Source: CAYNRA01 sp046296415
GTDB taxonomy: Bacteria; Bacteroidota; Bacteroidia; Cytophagales; Spirosomataceae
Direction: 5' to 3'
Assembly: GCA_046296415.1 (NCBI GenBank)
Contig: JBKBLN010000004.1
Span: 62,001-126,000 of the forward strand
Length of the DNA stretch: 64,000 bases
Part shown: positions 44,406 through 54,325 of the stretch, piece by piece
Layout: the number at the start of each line of letters is the position of its first letter
How positions within the stretch are numbered: position 1 is the first letter of the stretch
Position numbers and translations under genes: made by a program
The notes under the pieces: generated by a model
The model's input: only the letters and a program-made list of their open reading frames with translations
Databases searched by the model: none
Told to the model about the DNA's origin: nothing

Positions 44406-45702
44406 AAACATTGACAATTCTCTGTCAGATAAGTTAGCAGAAATAGCTACCCAGAATACAACCCAGACAATTGTCCCCGGACAAAACTACATCCCTGTTA
44501 CGGGTAAAGTGCTCGATGCTCAAGATATTCTCTTGGGTGTGGATGCCATGTTGGATGGTTGGCTGACTACCGGACGGTTTGGAAAACAGTTTGAGAAAGA
44601 TTTTGCGGCCTATTTCGGCAGTCCCACTTCTCTACTCGTCAACTCAGGCTCGTCAGCAAATTTAGTAGCCTTTTATGCCCTAACATCTCCAAAATTAAAG
44701 GAAAGACAGATCAAACCAGGGGATGAGGTAATAACTGTGGCAGCTGGTTTTCCAACTACGGTAAACCCACTGATTCAGTATGGAGCTATTCCCGTATTTG
44801 TTGATATAGAAATACCGACGTATAATGTAATGAGTGAGCGAATTGAAGCTGCTATTTCACCCAAGACCAAAGCTATCATGATGGCACATACGCTCGGGAA
44901 TCCATTCAATTTGAGTGTTGTGATGGATATAGCTAAGAGGCACAATTTATGGGTGATAGAAGACGATTGCGATTCGCTTGGTGCTACCTATAAAGGTCAA
45001 AAAACAGGTACCTTCGGAGACTTAGCCACCGTCTCCTTTTATCCAGCCCACCATATAACCATGGGTGAAGGAGGGGCTGTATTAGTGAATAACAGAAAGC
45101 TAAAAATGTTAGCCGAGAGTTTTCGTGATTGGGGTCGAGATTGTTATTGCGCAACCGGTATGGACAATACGTGTAATAAACGATTTGATTGGCAATTGGG
45201 AGATCTACCTCAAGGGTACGACCACAAGTATATTTATTCACATATTGGCTTTAACCTAAAAGTGACCGATATGCAGGCAGCGATAGGGCTTAGCCAGCTA
45301 CAGAAAGCAGATCTTTTTGTCCAAAGACGAAGAGAAAATTATGCAACGTTGTATCAGCTACTAAAGCCACTCGAAGACTATTTTATCTTACCTGAACCCA
45401 CTCCAGAGAGTGATCCAAGTTGGTTTGGTTTCTTATTAATGGTCCGGGAAGGCTCTGGCTTAAACCGAAACGAAATTGTTAGGTATCTAGAAGAGAAAAA
45501 AATAGGTACTCGACTCCTTTTTGCGGGTAATTTAACAAAGCAACCTGCTTACAAGCACATTGAAAAGCGTATTGTCGGTGATCTTACGAATACAGATAGG
45601 GTGATGAATGACTCATTTTGGTTGGGTGTTTGGCCAGGTTTACAGAAAGAACACTATGAATATGTAGTGGAACAACTCAATCACTTTATTTCAAAGAAAT
45701 GA
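44389..45702 (+). CDS. rfbH: CDP-4-keto-6-deoxyglucose 3-dehydrase (E1)
   Basis: This 437-aa enzyme removes the C3 hydroxyl of CDP-4-keto-6-deoxyglucose using pyridoxamine phosphate and a [2Fe-2S] cluster. The PLP lysine of aminotransferases is replaced by histidine in YPAHHITMGEGG (H221/H222). The cysteines C194, C252, C254 and C262 give exactly the C-X57-C-X1-C-X7-C pattern of this enzyme. Its reductase partner E3 (RfbI/AscD) is not in the window. It overlaps the genes on both sides. Confidence 0.95.
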   Translation: MNMQYKNIDNSLSDKLAEIATQNTTQTIVPGQNYIPVTGKVLDAQDILLGVDAMLDGWLTTGRFGKQFEKDFAAYFGSPTSLLVNSGSSANLVAFYALTSPKLKERQIKPGDEVITVAAGFPTTVNPLIQYGAIPVFVDIEIPTYNVMSERIEAAISPKTKAIMMAHTLGNPFNLSVVMDIAKRHNLWVIEDDCDSLGATYKGQKTGTFGDLATVSFYPAHHITMGEGGAVLVNNRKLKMLAESFRDWGRDCYCATGMDNTCNKRFDWQLGDLPQGYDHKYIYSHIGFNLKVTDMQAAIGLSQLQKADLFVQRRRENYATLYQLLKPLEDYFILPEPTPESDPSWFGFLLMVREGSGLNRNEIVRYLEEKKIGTRLLFAGNLTKQPAYKHIEKRIVGDLTNTDRVMNDSFWLGVWPGLQKEHYEYVVEQLNHFISKK

Positions 45703-46679
45703 TGAATAGAATATCCATTGCAGTACCAGTTTATAATCAGGCTAGCACCATTGAAAAGACGATTGAATCCTTACTTAAACAAGAGGTAGCACCGTATGAA
45801 ATAGTTGTGTCTGAGAATCATTCGACTGATGGAACAAAAGAAATTCTTGAAAAGTTTGGAGATAAAATTAGGATTGTTAGACCAGAATCTCACCTAGGAA
45901 TGGCTCAAAACTGGAACTTTTGTGTTAGCCAATGCTCTGGCGAATGGGTTGGCATGTGCTCTGGTGACGATTTATTATTGCCAAACTATATTAAAGAGGT
46001 ACATTCAGCGTCACAAAATTGTACTCCTGAAACGGTTTTTATATTAGGTGGATGGAGGGTTGATAACAAAATCCTAAATGAGGTGAGTAATCGATTTGTT
46101 TTATCAATGGGTAAACAAACAAAAGGACTTAAAGCTTTACGTTTATTTTTAGAATCTCCAAGAGCAAGTTTTGCGGCATACTGTTTTAAGAGAGAAACTT
46201 TTATAAAAATTGGTGGATTTAATACTGATTACTATTTATACCAAGATTGGATATTTCAGTTTCAAATTGCAATGCACGGAGACTTTTATAACATAAAAAA
46301 AGTTATAGCTCAATATAATATTGTTGAAAGGGTAGAAATAAGTAGACAACGAATGTATCTGCATGTAAAAGATATATTACTTTTTATATCTGACACAATT
46401 TGGGAAGCAGTTCCAATGGGAGTTAATAAGAGAACTGTTGAAAGACAAATAAAAAAGCACTTAAAAAATTTACTTTTCTATTTATTGAGGAATAAAGTCG
46501 AGCTAAAAATTGAAGAAAGAAATACTTTAAAATCTATATCAGTTAAGGTAAGTAGTTTTGATTTATATGAAAATTGGGAAAAGGGTATAATTACAAATCC
46601 TAGTGAGAGCTTTTTTTCAATTGCTATAAAAAATACTAGACAAAAAGTAAGAAATGTCATTCAATATTTAGTAGGTTAA
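45699..46679 (+). CDS. Family 2 glycosyltransferase
   Basis: This 326-aa GT-A enzyme opens with ISIAVPVYNQASTIEKTIESL (about residues 4-24) and has VSENHSTDGT and the metal-binding stretch MCSGDDLLLPN (about 87-97). It adds one sugar of the repeat unit on the cytoplasmic face. Specificity is not readable. The second half is Lys/Ile/Asn-rich, consistent with the AT-rich island. It follows rfbH with an ATGA overlap. Confidence 0.87.
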   Translation: MMNRISIAVPVYNQASTIEKTIESLLKQEVAPYEIVVSENHSTDGTKEILEKFGDKIRIVRPESHLGMAQNWNFCVSQCSGEWVGMCSGDDLLLPNYIKEVHSASQNCTPETVFILGGWRVDNKILNEVSNRFVLSMGKQTKGLKALRLFLESPRASFAAYCFKRETFIKIGGFNTDYYLYQDWIFQFQIAMHGDFYNIKKVIAQYNIVERVEISRQRMYLHVKDILLFISDTIWEAVPMGVNKRTVERQIKKHLKNLLFYLLRNKVELKIEERNTLKSISVKVSSFDLYENWEKGIITNPSESFFSIAIKNTRQKVRNVIQYLVG

Positions 46680-46685
46680 AGTAAA

Positions 46686-47975
46686 GTGGAAGTAAAAATA
46701 AATGTATTTCGAAACTTAATAGCTGGTTTATTTGGAAAGTTTGGTCAAGTCGGCATTCGATTAATCCAAGTACCATTATTGATAAGCTACTTAGGAGTAG
46801 AAAAGTATGGCATTTGGATGCTTTTATCTTCTATACCCTCTTGGCTTACCATTTCTAATTTAGGTTTCGGAACTGTTGCAGGGAATGATGTGGCAATAGC
46901 TTCTGGTAAAAATGATTTCAGAAGAATAAACGAGATTTATTCTTCAACCATGTTAGGAATTATTCTAATCATCACAATACTCTCTTCAGGTTGTATTTTA
47001 ATAGTATATACTTTAGATTGGATTTCAATTTTAAAAACAAATTCGATTGATATAATGGATATACGTTATATACTAATCGCGTTATGTCTTTCAGTCTTAA
47101 TTGGATTTTTGCCACAAGTAGAAAATATTAAATATAGAATTGAGAATATTAATCATAGAGCTATATGGATTGGTAATTTAAGACCTTGGATTGATTTCTT
47201 ATTTTTGTGGATTGCTGTTCAATTAGATAAAGGAGTTATAGGTATAGCTATATCAGGTTTAATTGGTGTAATAATTTATACATTAGCCGTTTTTTTTGAT
47301 TCTAGAAAAATTTGCAGTAAAGTTAAATTAAGTACGGAAAATATAAATGTAGTGTACTTAATTCATATCGTAAAGAAAGGAATTACTTTCCAAGCATTTC
47401 CACTGGGTAATGCTTTACAAAGCCAAGGCTATATAATTTTAGTGAATTATTTATTAGGCCCAGTTTCGGTAACATTATTTACTACAATTAGAACATTAGT
47501 AAGATCGTCAAATCAAGCTTTGGAATTGATCAATCAAGCAATTTGGCCAGAATTAACTTTTTTAATTGGAGCAAGGAGAAAATTAGATGCTATTAAGTTG
47601 CATGATAAGGCCGTTAAAACATCTATATATTTATCTTTTCTTATGGTACTAATATTATACTTATTTGGTCCTCAAATTTATAAATTGTGGCTAGGGGATA
47701 GTTTAAATGTGAATAGAGATTTATTAATTTGGTTTTTAGTTTCAATTCCATTAACCTCTTGGTGGTATACAAGTAGTGTTGTTTTAGTATCGACAAATAA
47801 TTTTGAAGAATTTGCAATTAGAAGTATTTTAGCTTCATTATCAGGGTTGATATTAGCATTTATTTTTGGTTTTATTTTTGGAATAGAGGGCATTGCTGTA
47901 TCAATTATGACAATTGATATTTTTTTAATAGTTTTTGTAAAAAAAACATCTAAGGCCATACTTCAAAATATTTAA
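46686..47975 (+). CDS. wzx: Wzx-type oligosaccharide flippase
   Basis: This 429-aa polytopic protein has about 12 membrane segments and a start typical of the MOP/PST family (NLIAGLFGKFGQVGIRLIQV followed by PLLISYLGVEKYGIW). It moves the lipid-linked repeat unit across the inner membrane. The start codon is GTG at 46686. Sequence is strongly A+T-rich, as for most Wzx genes. Confidence 0.85.
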   Translation: MEVKINVFRNLIAGLFGKFGQVGIRLIQVPLLISYLGVEKYGIWMLLSSIPSWLTISNLGFGTVAGNDVAIASGKNDFRRINEIYSSTMLGIILIITILSSGCILIVYTLDWISILKTNSIDIMDIRYILIALCLSVLIGFLPQVENIKYRIENINHRAIWIGNLRPWIDFLFLWIAVQLDKGVIGIAISGLIGVIIYTLAVFFDSRKICSKVKLSTENINVVYLIHIVKKGITFQAFPLGNALQSQGYIILVNYLLGPVSVTLFTTIRTLVRSSNQALELINQAIWPELTFLIGARRKLDAIKLHDKAVKTSIYLSFLMVLILYLFGPQIYKLWLGDSLNVNRDLLIWFLVSIPLTSWWYTSSVVLVSTNNFEEFAIRSILASLSGLILAFIFGFIFGIEGIAVSIMTIDIFLIVFVKKTSKAILQNI

Positions 47976-48014
47976 TTAATAGACCAATACACTTAAAATT
48001 AGCTTTTGATCTCA

Positions 48015-49154
48015 ATGAGCAATAAAAATATAAAGATTAATATAGCATCGTATGGTGGAAGGAACTGGTTGTTAGAAACTGCTAGAGAGCTTGACTTATT
48101 AGGCTATGATGTTAGATTTTATTCTTATCTTCCAACTTTTAGAGCAAAAAAATTTGGCTTGAAAGGTCGATTGAATGCATCTTATTTTATAATTTCAATT
48201 CCATTTTTAATATGCATGTATTTGGCTAAGAGGTCTTTTTTCTCTATTTATATATTTCAAGTTGTTTTTGATTATTTTACTGCATATTTTATGCGACCCT
48301 GTGATGTATTTATTGGACAAAGTCCAATGCATCTAAAATCCATGAAAGTTGCCAAAAATAAATATGGTGCAAAAGTTTTTCTCGAAAGAGGTACTCGACA
48401 TGTAGTTGAGCAAGTAAAGGCTTTAAGTGGAAATCCAAATTTAAATGGCCGACAATTTATGCCCGATTATATAATAAGTAGAGATTCGAAAGGATATAAT
48501 TTTGCTGATTTAATCGTTGTACCATCACAAATTGTTAAGGAGAGCTTTGTTGATAATGGAATTAGTGGGGATAAAATTTTTGTTAATAATTTTGGTGTTA
48601 ATTTGAAAAGTTTTAAACCTACAAAATTAAACAGCCAAAATAATTATGATTTAATAATTGTTGGTCAGTGGTCATACAGGAAAGGTTGTGATATTCTGGT
48701 GAATGTATGTCGGAAAAATAATTTTAGTCTCATTCATGTTGGAAGCATAGTTGATTTAGAATTTCCCAAGAATGATCCTTTATTTCATCACATAGATGCA
48801 GTAGATCAATCAAAGTTGATTGATTTTTATTCAATGGGAAGGGTATTTGTTTTGCCTTCTAGGGAAGAGGGCCTAGCGTTAGTTCAAGTTCAAGCAGTTG
48901 CTTGCGGTTTGCCGATTGTATGTTCAAAATTTACTGGTGGTAGAGATTTAAGAAAATATGTTGATAATGAATATTTTATTGTTGAGTTTGAAGATTTTTC
49001 CGAAGCCGAACTCTACAACTGCATTGTTAATGCCTTGAATATGGCAAGTCTTCAAAAAAATTATCGTAATTATGCCTCAAATTTAGAGGAGCATTTATCT
49101 TGGAAAGAATATGCAAGAAGATATTCAAAAGTAATTGAGAATTTAATTAATTGA
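48015..49154 (+). CDS. Family 4 glycosyltransferase
   Basis: This 379-aa GT-B enzyme has the donor-binding domain with VGQWSYRKGCDILVNV (about residues 217-232) and the EX7E-type motif PSREEGLALVQVQAVACGLP (about 282-301). The ATG at 48015 is preferred over an upstream TTG. Specificity unknown. Part of the AT-rich assembly block. Confidence 0.85.
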   Translation: MSNKNIKINIASYGGRNWLLETARELDLLGYDVRFYSYLPTFRAKKFGLKGRLNASYFIISIPFLICMYLAKRSFFSIYIFQVVFDYFTAYFMRPCDVFIGQSPMHLKSMKVAKNKYGAKVFLERGTRHVVEQVKALSGNPNLNGRQFMPDYIISRDSKGYNFADLIVVPSQIVKESFVDNGISGDKIFVNNFGVNLKSFKPTKLNSQNNYDLIIVGQWSYRKGCDILVNVCRKNNFSLIHVGSIVDLEFPKNDPLFHHIDAVDQSKLIDFYSMGRVFVLPSREEGLALVQVQAVACGLPIVCSKFTGGRDLRKYVDNEYFIVEFEDFSEAELYNCIVNALNMASLQKNYRNYASNLEEHLSWKEYARRYSKVIENLIN

Positions 49155-49161
49155 TTATATA

Positions 49162-50400
49162 GTGGTTCAGAAATCATTTATTTTTTTATTGGGTATTTTT
49201 TTAATACTTATACCAACACTTTATACAATTTTTTTTCCTGGAAAAATTGTTCTAATTACGGTAGTGTGTTTTATTCCTCTTTTGTTGATAAATTTTTATA
49301 TTTTTTTTCAATTTGGTTTTAAGGAGATTGATGGAAAGAATGTACTACTTTTTTTTGGAATAACGAATGTATATATATTAGTTTCTAGTTTCTTTAACAT
49401 AAACTCAAATACTGATTTTACTAATATCCCCGGCTTATTTTTTAAAACTTTAGCAATTCCGTTGTTTATTTTTTGGGCCCAATTTAAGTATTTGCCTTAT
49501 CTTTTCAGATATTTATTATTGTTAGCACTACCGTTAAGTTTTATTACTTATTTTTATGAGCCTTCAGATCCATTTATGTCATTTCAACATAATATCTCTT
49601 TTATTTTTGTTTTTGTTTTTATGATTCCATTTATTGAAAAAAAATGGATTTTATTTATCCTTTTAGTTGTTTCCTTAGGTATATTTTATAATGTAACGCG
49701 TAGGTCTTTTGTTTTAAATGCAATGACATGTTTTGTCATAGTATTAATGGTTTTATTTTTTAAAGTGCATATAATTAAAAAATTACTTAATTTTCTATTT
49801 ATACCTTTAATTTTATTGCCTATAATATTTTTAGTATTAGGTGTTTCCGGAGTATTTAATATCTTTAAAATTGGAGAAAATAGTTCTCTTTTTATCCAAT
49901 ATGGTAAGTTTGAACGCGATGTTGTGGTTGATTCTCGCACAAGTGTATATGAGGACGTTTTTCTTGAATTAAATAGACAGGATAAGTGGCTTTTAGGTTT
50001 AGGAGGTAATGGTAAAACAAAAACTAAATTAGTTGAAGTAGAGTGGGCTGCATTTAATAAAATTTATTCTAAAGGCCGATTATCTACTGAGTCAGGTATG
50101 TTAAATTATATTCAATGGGGTGGTTTAATTGCCGGTTTTAGTTTTTGGCTTGTTATTATATTTTCATCTTATCTTGCAATTTTTGATTCCAATAATAGTT
50201 TAATTTTTTCATTAGGTTTATTTATGTTATTTAAGGTAACATATGTATTTATCGAAGATGCTGTGTCTACTAATATGACAACTTTTTCTTTCTTTATTTT
50301 TATAGGATTTTGTTTAAGTAAACCATTTAGGTATTTAAATAATTTACAAATAAAAAGTTTAACTCAGATCATTTTTAATGTTAAGTTTTTATTCAAATGA
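49162..50400 (+). CDS. wzy: Wzy-like O-antigen/EPS polymerase
   Basis: This 412-aa protein has ten or more membrane segments and one larger extracytoplasmic loop (about residues 230-310, GENSSLFIQYGKFERDVVVDSRTSVYED and LGLGGNGKTKTK), the usual layout of Wzy polymerases. Sequence is poorly conserved, so the call rests on topology and on position between wzx and the transferases. Start is GTG at 49162. Very A+T-rich. Confidence 0.75.
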   Translation: MVQKSFIFLLGIFLILIPTLYTIFFPGKIVLITVVCFIPLLLINFYIFFQFGFKEIDGKNVLLFFGITNVYILVSSFFNINSNTDFTNIPGLFFKTLAIPLFIFWAQFKYLPYLFRYLLLLALPLSFITYFYEPSDPFMSFQHNISFIFVFVFMIPFIEKKWILFILLVVSLGIFYNVTRRSFVLNAMTCFVIVLMVLFFKVHIIKKLLNFLFIPLILLPIIFLVLGVSGVFNIFKIGENSSLFIQYGKFERDVVVDSRTSVYEDVFLELNRQDKWLLGLGGNGKTKTKLVEVEWAAFNKIYSKGRLSTESGMLNYIQWGGLIAGFSFWLVIIFSSYLAIFDSNNSLIFSLGLFMLFKVTYVFIEDAVSTNMTTFSFFIFIGFCLSKPFRYLNNLQIKSLTQIIFNVKFLFK

Positions 50401-51086
50401 AATTTCTAAATTTCTTTTTTTTTCGAAGTTTAATTTCATCTATTTATTTTAATTTTAAGTTTTTACCTTTTAATCAAGCTATAAAGTTTCCTTTTGTTGT
50501 AAAGGGTAAATTAAGAATAATTAGGTCCTCTGGGTCTATTAATTTATATTCTTCAAGTTTAAAGTTTGGAGCTATAAAATTAGGCTTTCAAGGATCGGAT
50601 ATGTTTTCAAATCAAGTTACAGTAATTGATTTGGCTGGTAATTTAAATTTATATGGTGACTATTTTAGTTTTGGAGTTAATTCATTAATTAGGGTTGAAA
50701 AAGGTGCAAGTTTAAATATAAAAAACGGTTTTGTTCTTGGTGCAAACTCAATTTTATTTTGCGAAAATGATATTACTATTCAAGAGAAAGTTATTACTTC
50801 TTGGAGCTGTCAAATTATTGATACGGATACCCATAGTTTGAGGAATAGAATCAATAACACAAAATTTGATAGAAGTAAACCTATTTTTATAGGTATGGGT
50901 TGTTGGTTAGGCAATAATGTAACCATTAATAAGGGTACTAAATTACCTAATTTTACAATTATAGCTTCACATACACTATGTAATAAAGACTACACAATTA
51001 ATATGGGTGAGTTTTCTTTGCTTGGCGGTATTCCTGCTAAATTGTTAAAGTCTGATATTGAATTTGTCGGAGATAAGATTAAATAA
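50397..51086 (+). CDS. Hexapeptide-repeat acyltransferase
   Basis: This 229-aa protein has left-handed beta-helix repeats (for example LGANSILFCENDITI and IGMGCWLGNNVTINKGTKLPNFTIIASHTL) and the catalytic-type His in DTDTHSLRNR (about residue 144). It probably acetylates a sugar of the repeat unit. Overlaps wzy by 4 bp (ATGA). The next gene is of the same kind. Confidence 0.8.
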   Translation: MKFLNFFFFRSLISSIYFNFKFLPFNQAIKFPFVVKGKLRIIRSSGSINLYSSSLKFGAIKLGFQGSDMFSNQVTVIDLAGNLNLYGDYFSFGVNSLIRVEKGASLNIKNGFVLGANSILFCENDITIQEKVITSWSCQIIDTDTHSLRNRINNTKFDRSKPIFIGMGCWLGNNVTINKGTKLPNFTIIASHTLCNKDYTINMGEFSLLGGIPAKLLKSDIEFVGDKIK

Positions 51087-51090
51087 TTTT

Positions 51091-51663
51091 ATGAAGGTAA
51101 TTCGGGTTTTTTGGATAATTTATTATCGTCTTTTTATACGACTTTACAATGTAAATATGAACTCAGGTTCTCGAATTTGTAATAAAGTTTATATTCAAAT
51201 TTCAAAATTTAGTCAAGTATCAATTGGTTTAAACTTTACCTTGTCAAGTTCTGGTGGCTATAATCCTCTTGGTAGAAATATACGAAGTTCAATAAAAGTT
51301 GAAAGTGGTGCTTATCTACAAATTGGTGATAATGTTGGAATAAGCAGCACTTGTATTTGGGCCTTTAAAGGTATTAAAATTGGTAATAACGTTAAAATAG
51401 GCGCGGATTGTATTCTAATGGATTCTGATGCACATTCATTGAATCATAATTTTCGAAATGTTGGATCTATGGATAGGTTAAACGCGAAAAAAGAAGTTAT
51501 CGAAATTGGAGATAGTGTTTTGTTAGGTACCCGTTGTATTGTGTTAAAGGGTGTTTCAATTGGTGATCGATCGATTGTTGGTAGTGGATCAGTAGTTACC
51601 AGAAGCATTCCCAGTGATGAAATATGGGCTGGTAATCCAGCAAAGTTCCTTAAAAAGATTTGA
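51091..51663 (+). CDS. Hexapeptide-repeat acyltransferase
   Basis: This 190-aa left-handed beta-helix protein has INIGNNVKIGADCILMDSDAHSLNH-like repeats, with His in DSDAHSLN, and ends GDRSIVGSGSVVTRSIP and WAGNPAKFLKK, the standard C-terminus of maltose/galactoside acetyltransferase relatives. The ATG at 51091 is preferred; a TTG at 51058 would overlap the previous gene. It adds an acetyl or similar group to the polysaccharide. Confidence 0.83.
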   Translation: MKVIRVFWIIYYRLFIRLYNVNMNSGSRICNKVYIQISKFSQVSIGLNFTLSSSGGYNPLGRNIRSSIKVESGAYLQIGDNVGISSTCIWAFKGIKIGNNVKIGADCILMDSDAHSLNHNFRNVGSMDRLNAKKEVIEIGDSVLLGTRCIVLKGVSIGDRSIVGSGSVVTRSIPSDEIWAGNPAKFLKKI

Positions 51664-51668
51664 TATAG

Positions 51669-52496
51669 ATGACTGTTGCTGTTTTAATTACTTCTTTTAA
51701 TCGTAAAGATTTAACTTTTAAGTGTATTCATACTCTTAATAAATTTTTGAAAGATTGTAGTATTTATTTGGTTGATGATAATTCTACCGATGGTACTAAG
51801 GAATTAGTAGCTTCGAATTTTAGTAATGTGAAAATAATTAATGGTAATGGTAATCTTTTTTGGAGTAGAGGAATGCGTTTAGCATGGTTAAGTGCCTTAA
51901 AAGATTATGATTATGATTTTTACCTTTGGCTTAATGATGATGTTGTTTTGTATGATTGTTTTTTTGATGAATTATTTTGGTGTTTAAATTTTAAAAACGG
52001 TAATGCTGTTGTTTCTGGATTAATTGAAGATTTTAATTCTAATATTATTTATGGTGGGTTCACAAAAAATAAGGATTTAGTTCAAACTTCAAATTTACCG
52101 ATCGATATAAAATTTATGAATGGAAATGTTGTTTTAGTTTCTAAAGAGGTCGTTTCTAAAATTGGTGTAATCGATCCTATTTTTCATCATGATTTAGGGG
52201 ATGTAGATTATGGTCTTAGAGCTTTAAAAAGTGGAATTAGTGTTGTCTCTACACGAGTACCTGTTGGTTTGGGTTCAAAGAATATTTCCTCTAGAATTAG
52301 AAAAGATAATTTAAATATTTTTAGTCGTTTTAAGTTTTTATATTCACCTTTAGGTTCACCTCCTTTCATTAACCTTTATTTTAGGGTTAAGCATTTTGGA
52401 GTATTTAATGCAATTGTTTACTTCGTTTATTTGCATTTAATAAATTCATTTCCTGATCTTTTGTTTCATAAGGTAATTCGAAGGTTTAAATATTAA
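51669..52496 (+). CDS. Family 2 glycosyltransferase
   Basis: This 275-aa GT-A enzyme starts TVAVLITSFNRKDLTFKCIH (residues 2-21) and has YLVDDNSTDGTKEL and the DxD-like LWLNDDVVLYD (about 88-98). The form resembles rhamnosyltransferase-like GT2 enzymes, but the donor cannot be fixed. Six bp separate it from the previous gene; A+T-rich. Confidence 0.87.
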   Translation: MTVAVLITSFNRKDLTFKCIHTLNKFLKDCSIYLVDDNSTDGTKELVASNFSNVKIINGNGNLFWSRGMRLAWLSALKDYDYDFYLWLNDDVVLYDCFFDELFWCLNFKNGNAVVSGLIEDFNSNIIYGGFTKNKDLVQTSNLPIDIKFMNGNVVLVSKEVVSKIGVIDPIFHHDLGDVDYGLRALKSGISVVSTRVPVGLGSKNISSRIRKDNLNIFSRFKFLYSPLGSPPFINLYFRVKHFGVFNAIVYFVYLHLINSFPDLLFHKVIRRFKY

Positions 52497-52511
52497 TTGA
52501 TTTAATTAATA

Positions 52512-53687
52512 GTGGCAAATTTAAAACTTTTAAGAATTATAGGAAGTATGAATCCTGTAACGGGAGGGCCTCCGCAAGGTATTCGAAATATAACAAAAGA
52601 TCTCATGAAATTTGGAATTCATACGACTGTTGTTAGTTTCGATAATCCTGATAGTAATTTTTTAGTAAATGATTCTTTTAAAATTATACCGCTAGGACCA
52701 ACATTAACTCAAGTAGGTTATACTAAAAAACTTAATCTTTTCTTAAATAATTATTTATCTGATTTTGATACTGTTATTATTCATGGACTTTGGTTGTATC
52801 ACTCATTTGCAACCATTCGTGCGATAGAAAAATTAAAAAGAAAAGGTTTGCCAGCCCCAAAAGTGTTTGTTATGCCTCATGGTATGTTAGATCCATGGTT
52901 TCAGCTGTCTCCTAGTAGAAGATGGAAAGCTTTTCGTAACGAAATTTATTGGTCATTAATTGAACGGCATGTAGTAAATAAGGCTGATGGTATTTTGTTT
53001 ACTTGTCAGCTAGAGTTAGAATTAGCCCGTACCACTTTTTGGGGGTATCGACCTAGACGAGAAATCAATGTTGGTTATGGTATCCTACCTCCCCCACCTT
53101 GTACAGAAGAGATAAGCATAGCCTTTCAACATCCACGCCCTTATTTTCTTTTTTTGAGTCGCATTCATGAAAAAAAAGGCGTGGATATTTTGATTGCAGC
53201 TTATCAAAAGCTACGAAAAGAAAACACAACAGGAACTATCCCGGATTTGGTTATTGCCGGACCAGGACTTGAAAGTACATATGGACAGAAAGTGAAGGGA
53301 TTGGTACTGCCTGAATTTAAAGAGTATATTTCTTTTGTTGGGATGCTTTCAGGTGATAAAAAATGGGGTGCTTTGTATAGCTGTGAGGCATTTGTTTTAC
53401 CAAGCCACCAAGAGAATTTTGGTATCGCGGTGGTAGAGGCTTTGGCCTGTGGAAAGCCTGTGTTGATAAGTGACCATGTGAATATTTGGAAGGAAGTAGC
53501 CGGATCACAATGTGGTATTGTTTTCTCGATTAAAAACCATAATTTGATTAAATCAGCACTTAATGATTATTTAGAAATGAGTGCTGATCAAAAGCAAGAA
53601 ATGAGCCATAATGGAAAGACTTGCTTCAATACATATTTTAGAATAGATACACACATGGAAAGATTGATTAATTCCATAAAGTCTTGA
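52512..53687 (+). CDS. Family 4 glycosyltransferase
   Basis: This 391-aa GT-B enzyme has GGPPQGIRNITKDLMKFG near the N-terminus, FVMPHGMLDPWF (about residues 117-128), FLSRIHEKKGVDILIAAYQK and LPSHQENFGIAVVEALACGK (about 296-315), the EX7E donor-site motif. Start is a GTG at 52512; no better ATG is seen. It adds one sugar of the repeat unit. Confidence 0.87.
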   Translation: MANLKLLRIIGSMNPVTGGPPQGIRNITKDLMKFGIHTTVVSFDNPDSNFLVNDSFKIIPLGPTLTQVGYTKKLNLFLNNYLSDFDTVIIHGLWLYHSFATIRAIEKLKRKGLPAPKVFVMPHGMLDPWFQLSPSRRWKAFRNEIYWSLIERHVVNKADGILFTCQLELELARTTFWGYRPRREINVGYGILPPPPCTEEISIAFQHPRPYFLFLSRIHEKKGVDILIAAYQKLRKENTTGTIPDLVIAGPGLESTYGQKVKGLVLPEFKEYISFVGMLSGDKKWGALYSCEAFVLPSHQENFGIAVVEALACGKPVLISDHVNIWKEVAGSQCGIVFSIKNHNLIKSALNDYLEMSADQKQEMSHNGKTCFNTYFRIDTHMERLINSIKS

Positions 53688-53697
53688 AATCCTGAAA

Positions 53698-54282
53698 TTG
53701 ATAACAGTGAATCAAATTATTAAAAAGGGAAAAGATAGTTATTTAATATCTGTTTTTTCGTTCAAGAGTAAAGTAAAGCGTTTGTTCTGGAATATTTGCT
53801 GGATAGTTTTTTGTAGACTATCTCCTACACCCTTCCATCGCTACCGTTGCACTATTCTTAGGTTATTTGGCGCCAAATTAGGGAAAGAGAACTTTATTTA
53901 TCCTTCTTGTCGAATTTGGGCACCTTGGAATCTTATAACAGAGGATGTTGTAACCATTGGTCCAGGTGTTGAAATATACAACCCATCAATCATTAAACTG
54001 GGCCACCATACTATTTTATCTCAAGACTCATATTTGTGTGGGGCTACACATGATTATAATTCATCAGCATTTACTTATTTGAGTAAGGGAATAACTACAG
54101 AACCATATGTTTGGATTTGTGCCAGATCAATTGTTTTACCAGGTGTTTTATGTCAAGAAGGTAGTGTTTTGGGTGCTGGTTCTGTTACAAGTAGAAATCT
54201 TGAAAGATGGTCTGTTTATGTTGGCTCTCCAGCCTCTTTTGTTAAATTCAGAAAAAATTTTGTTGATGGGCTTGAGAATTAA
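53698..54282 (+). CDS. WcaF-like acetyltransferase
   Basis: This protein of up to 194 aa resembles the colanic acid acetyltransferase WcaF: RLSPTPFHRYRCTILRLFGAKLG, then YPSCRIWAPWNLITEDVVTIG, LCGATHDYNSSAF (catalytic His, about 121) and GAGSVTSRNLERWSVYVGSPA. The first codon is uncertain: TTG at 53698 or GTG at 53707. It is the third acyltransferase of the block. Confidence 0.82.
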   Translation: MITVNQIIKKGKDSYLISVFSFKSKVKRLFWNICWIVFCRLSPTPFHRYRCTILRLFGAKLGKENFIYPSCRIWAPWNLITEDVVTIGPGVEIYNPSIIKLGHHTILSQDSYLCGATHDYNSSAFTYLSKGITTEPYVWICARSIVLPGVLCQEGSVLGAGSVTSRNLERWSVYVGSPASFVKFRKNFVDGLEN

Positions 54283-54325
54283 ACTTAATCGACATATTGT
54301 ACGTAAGAGATAATTTAGAAAATGT

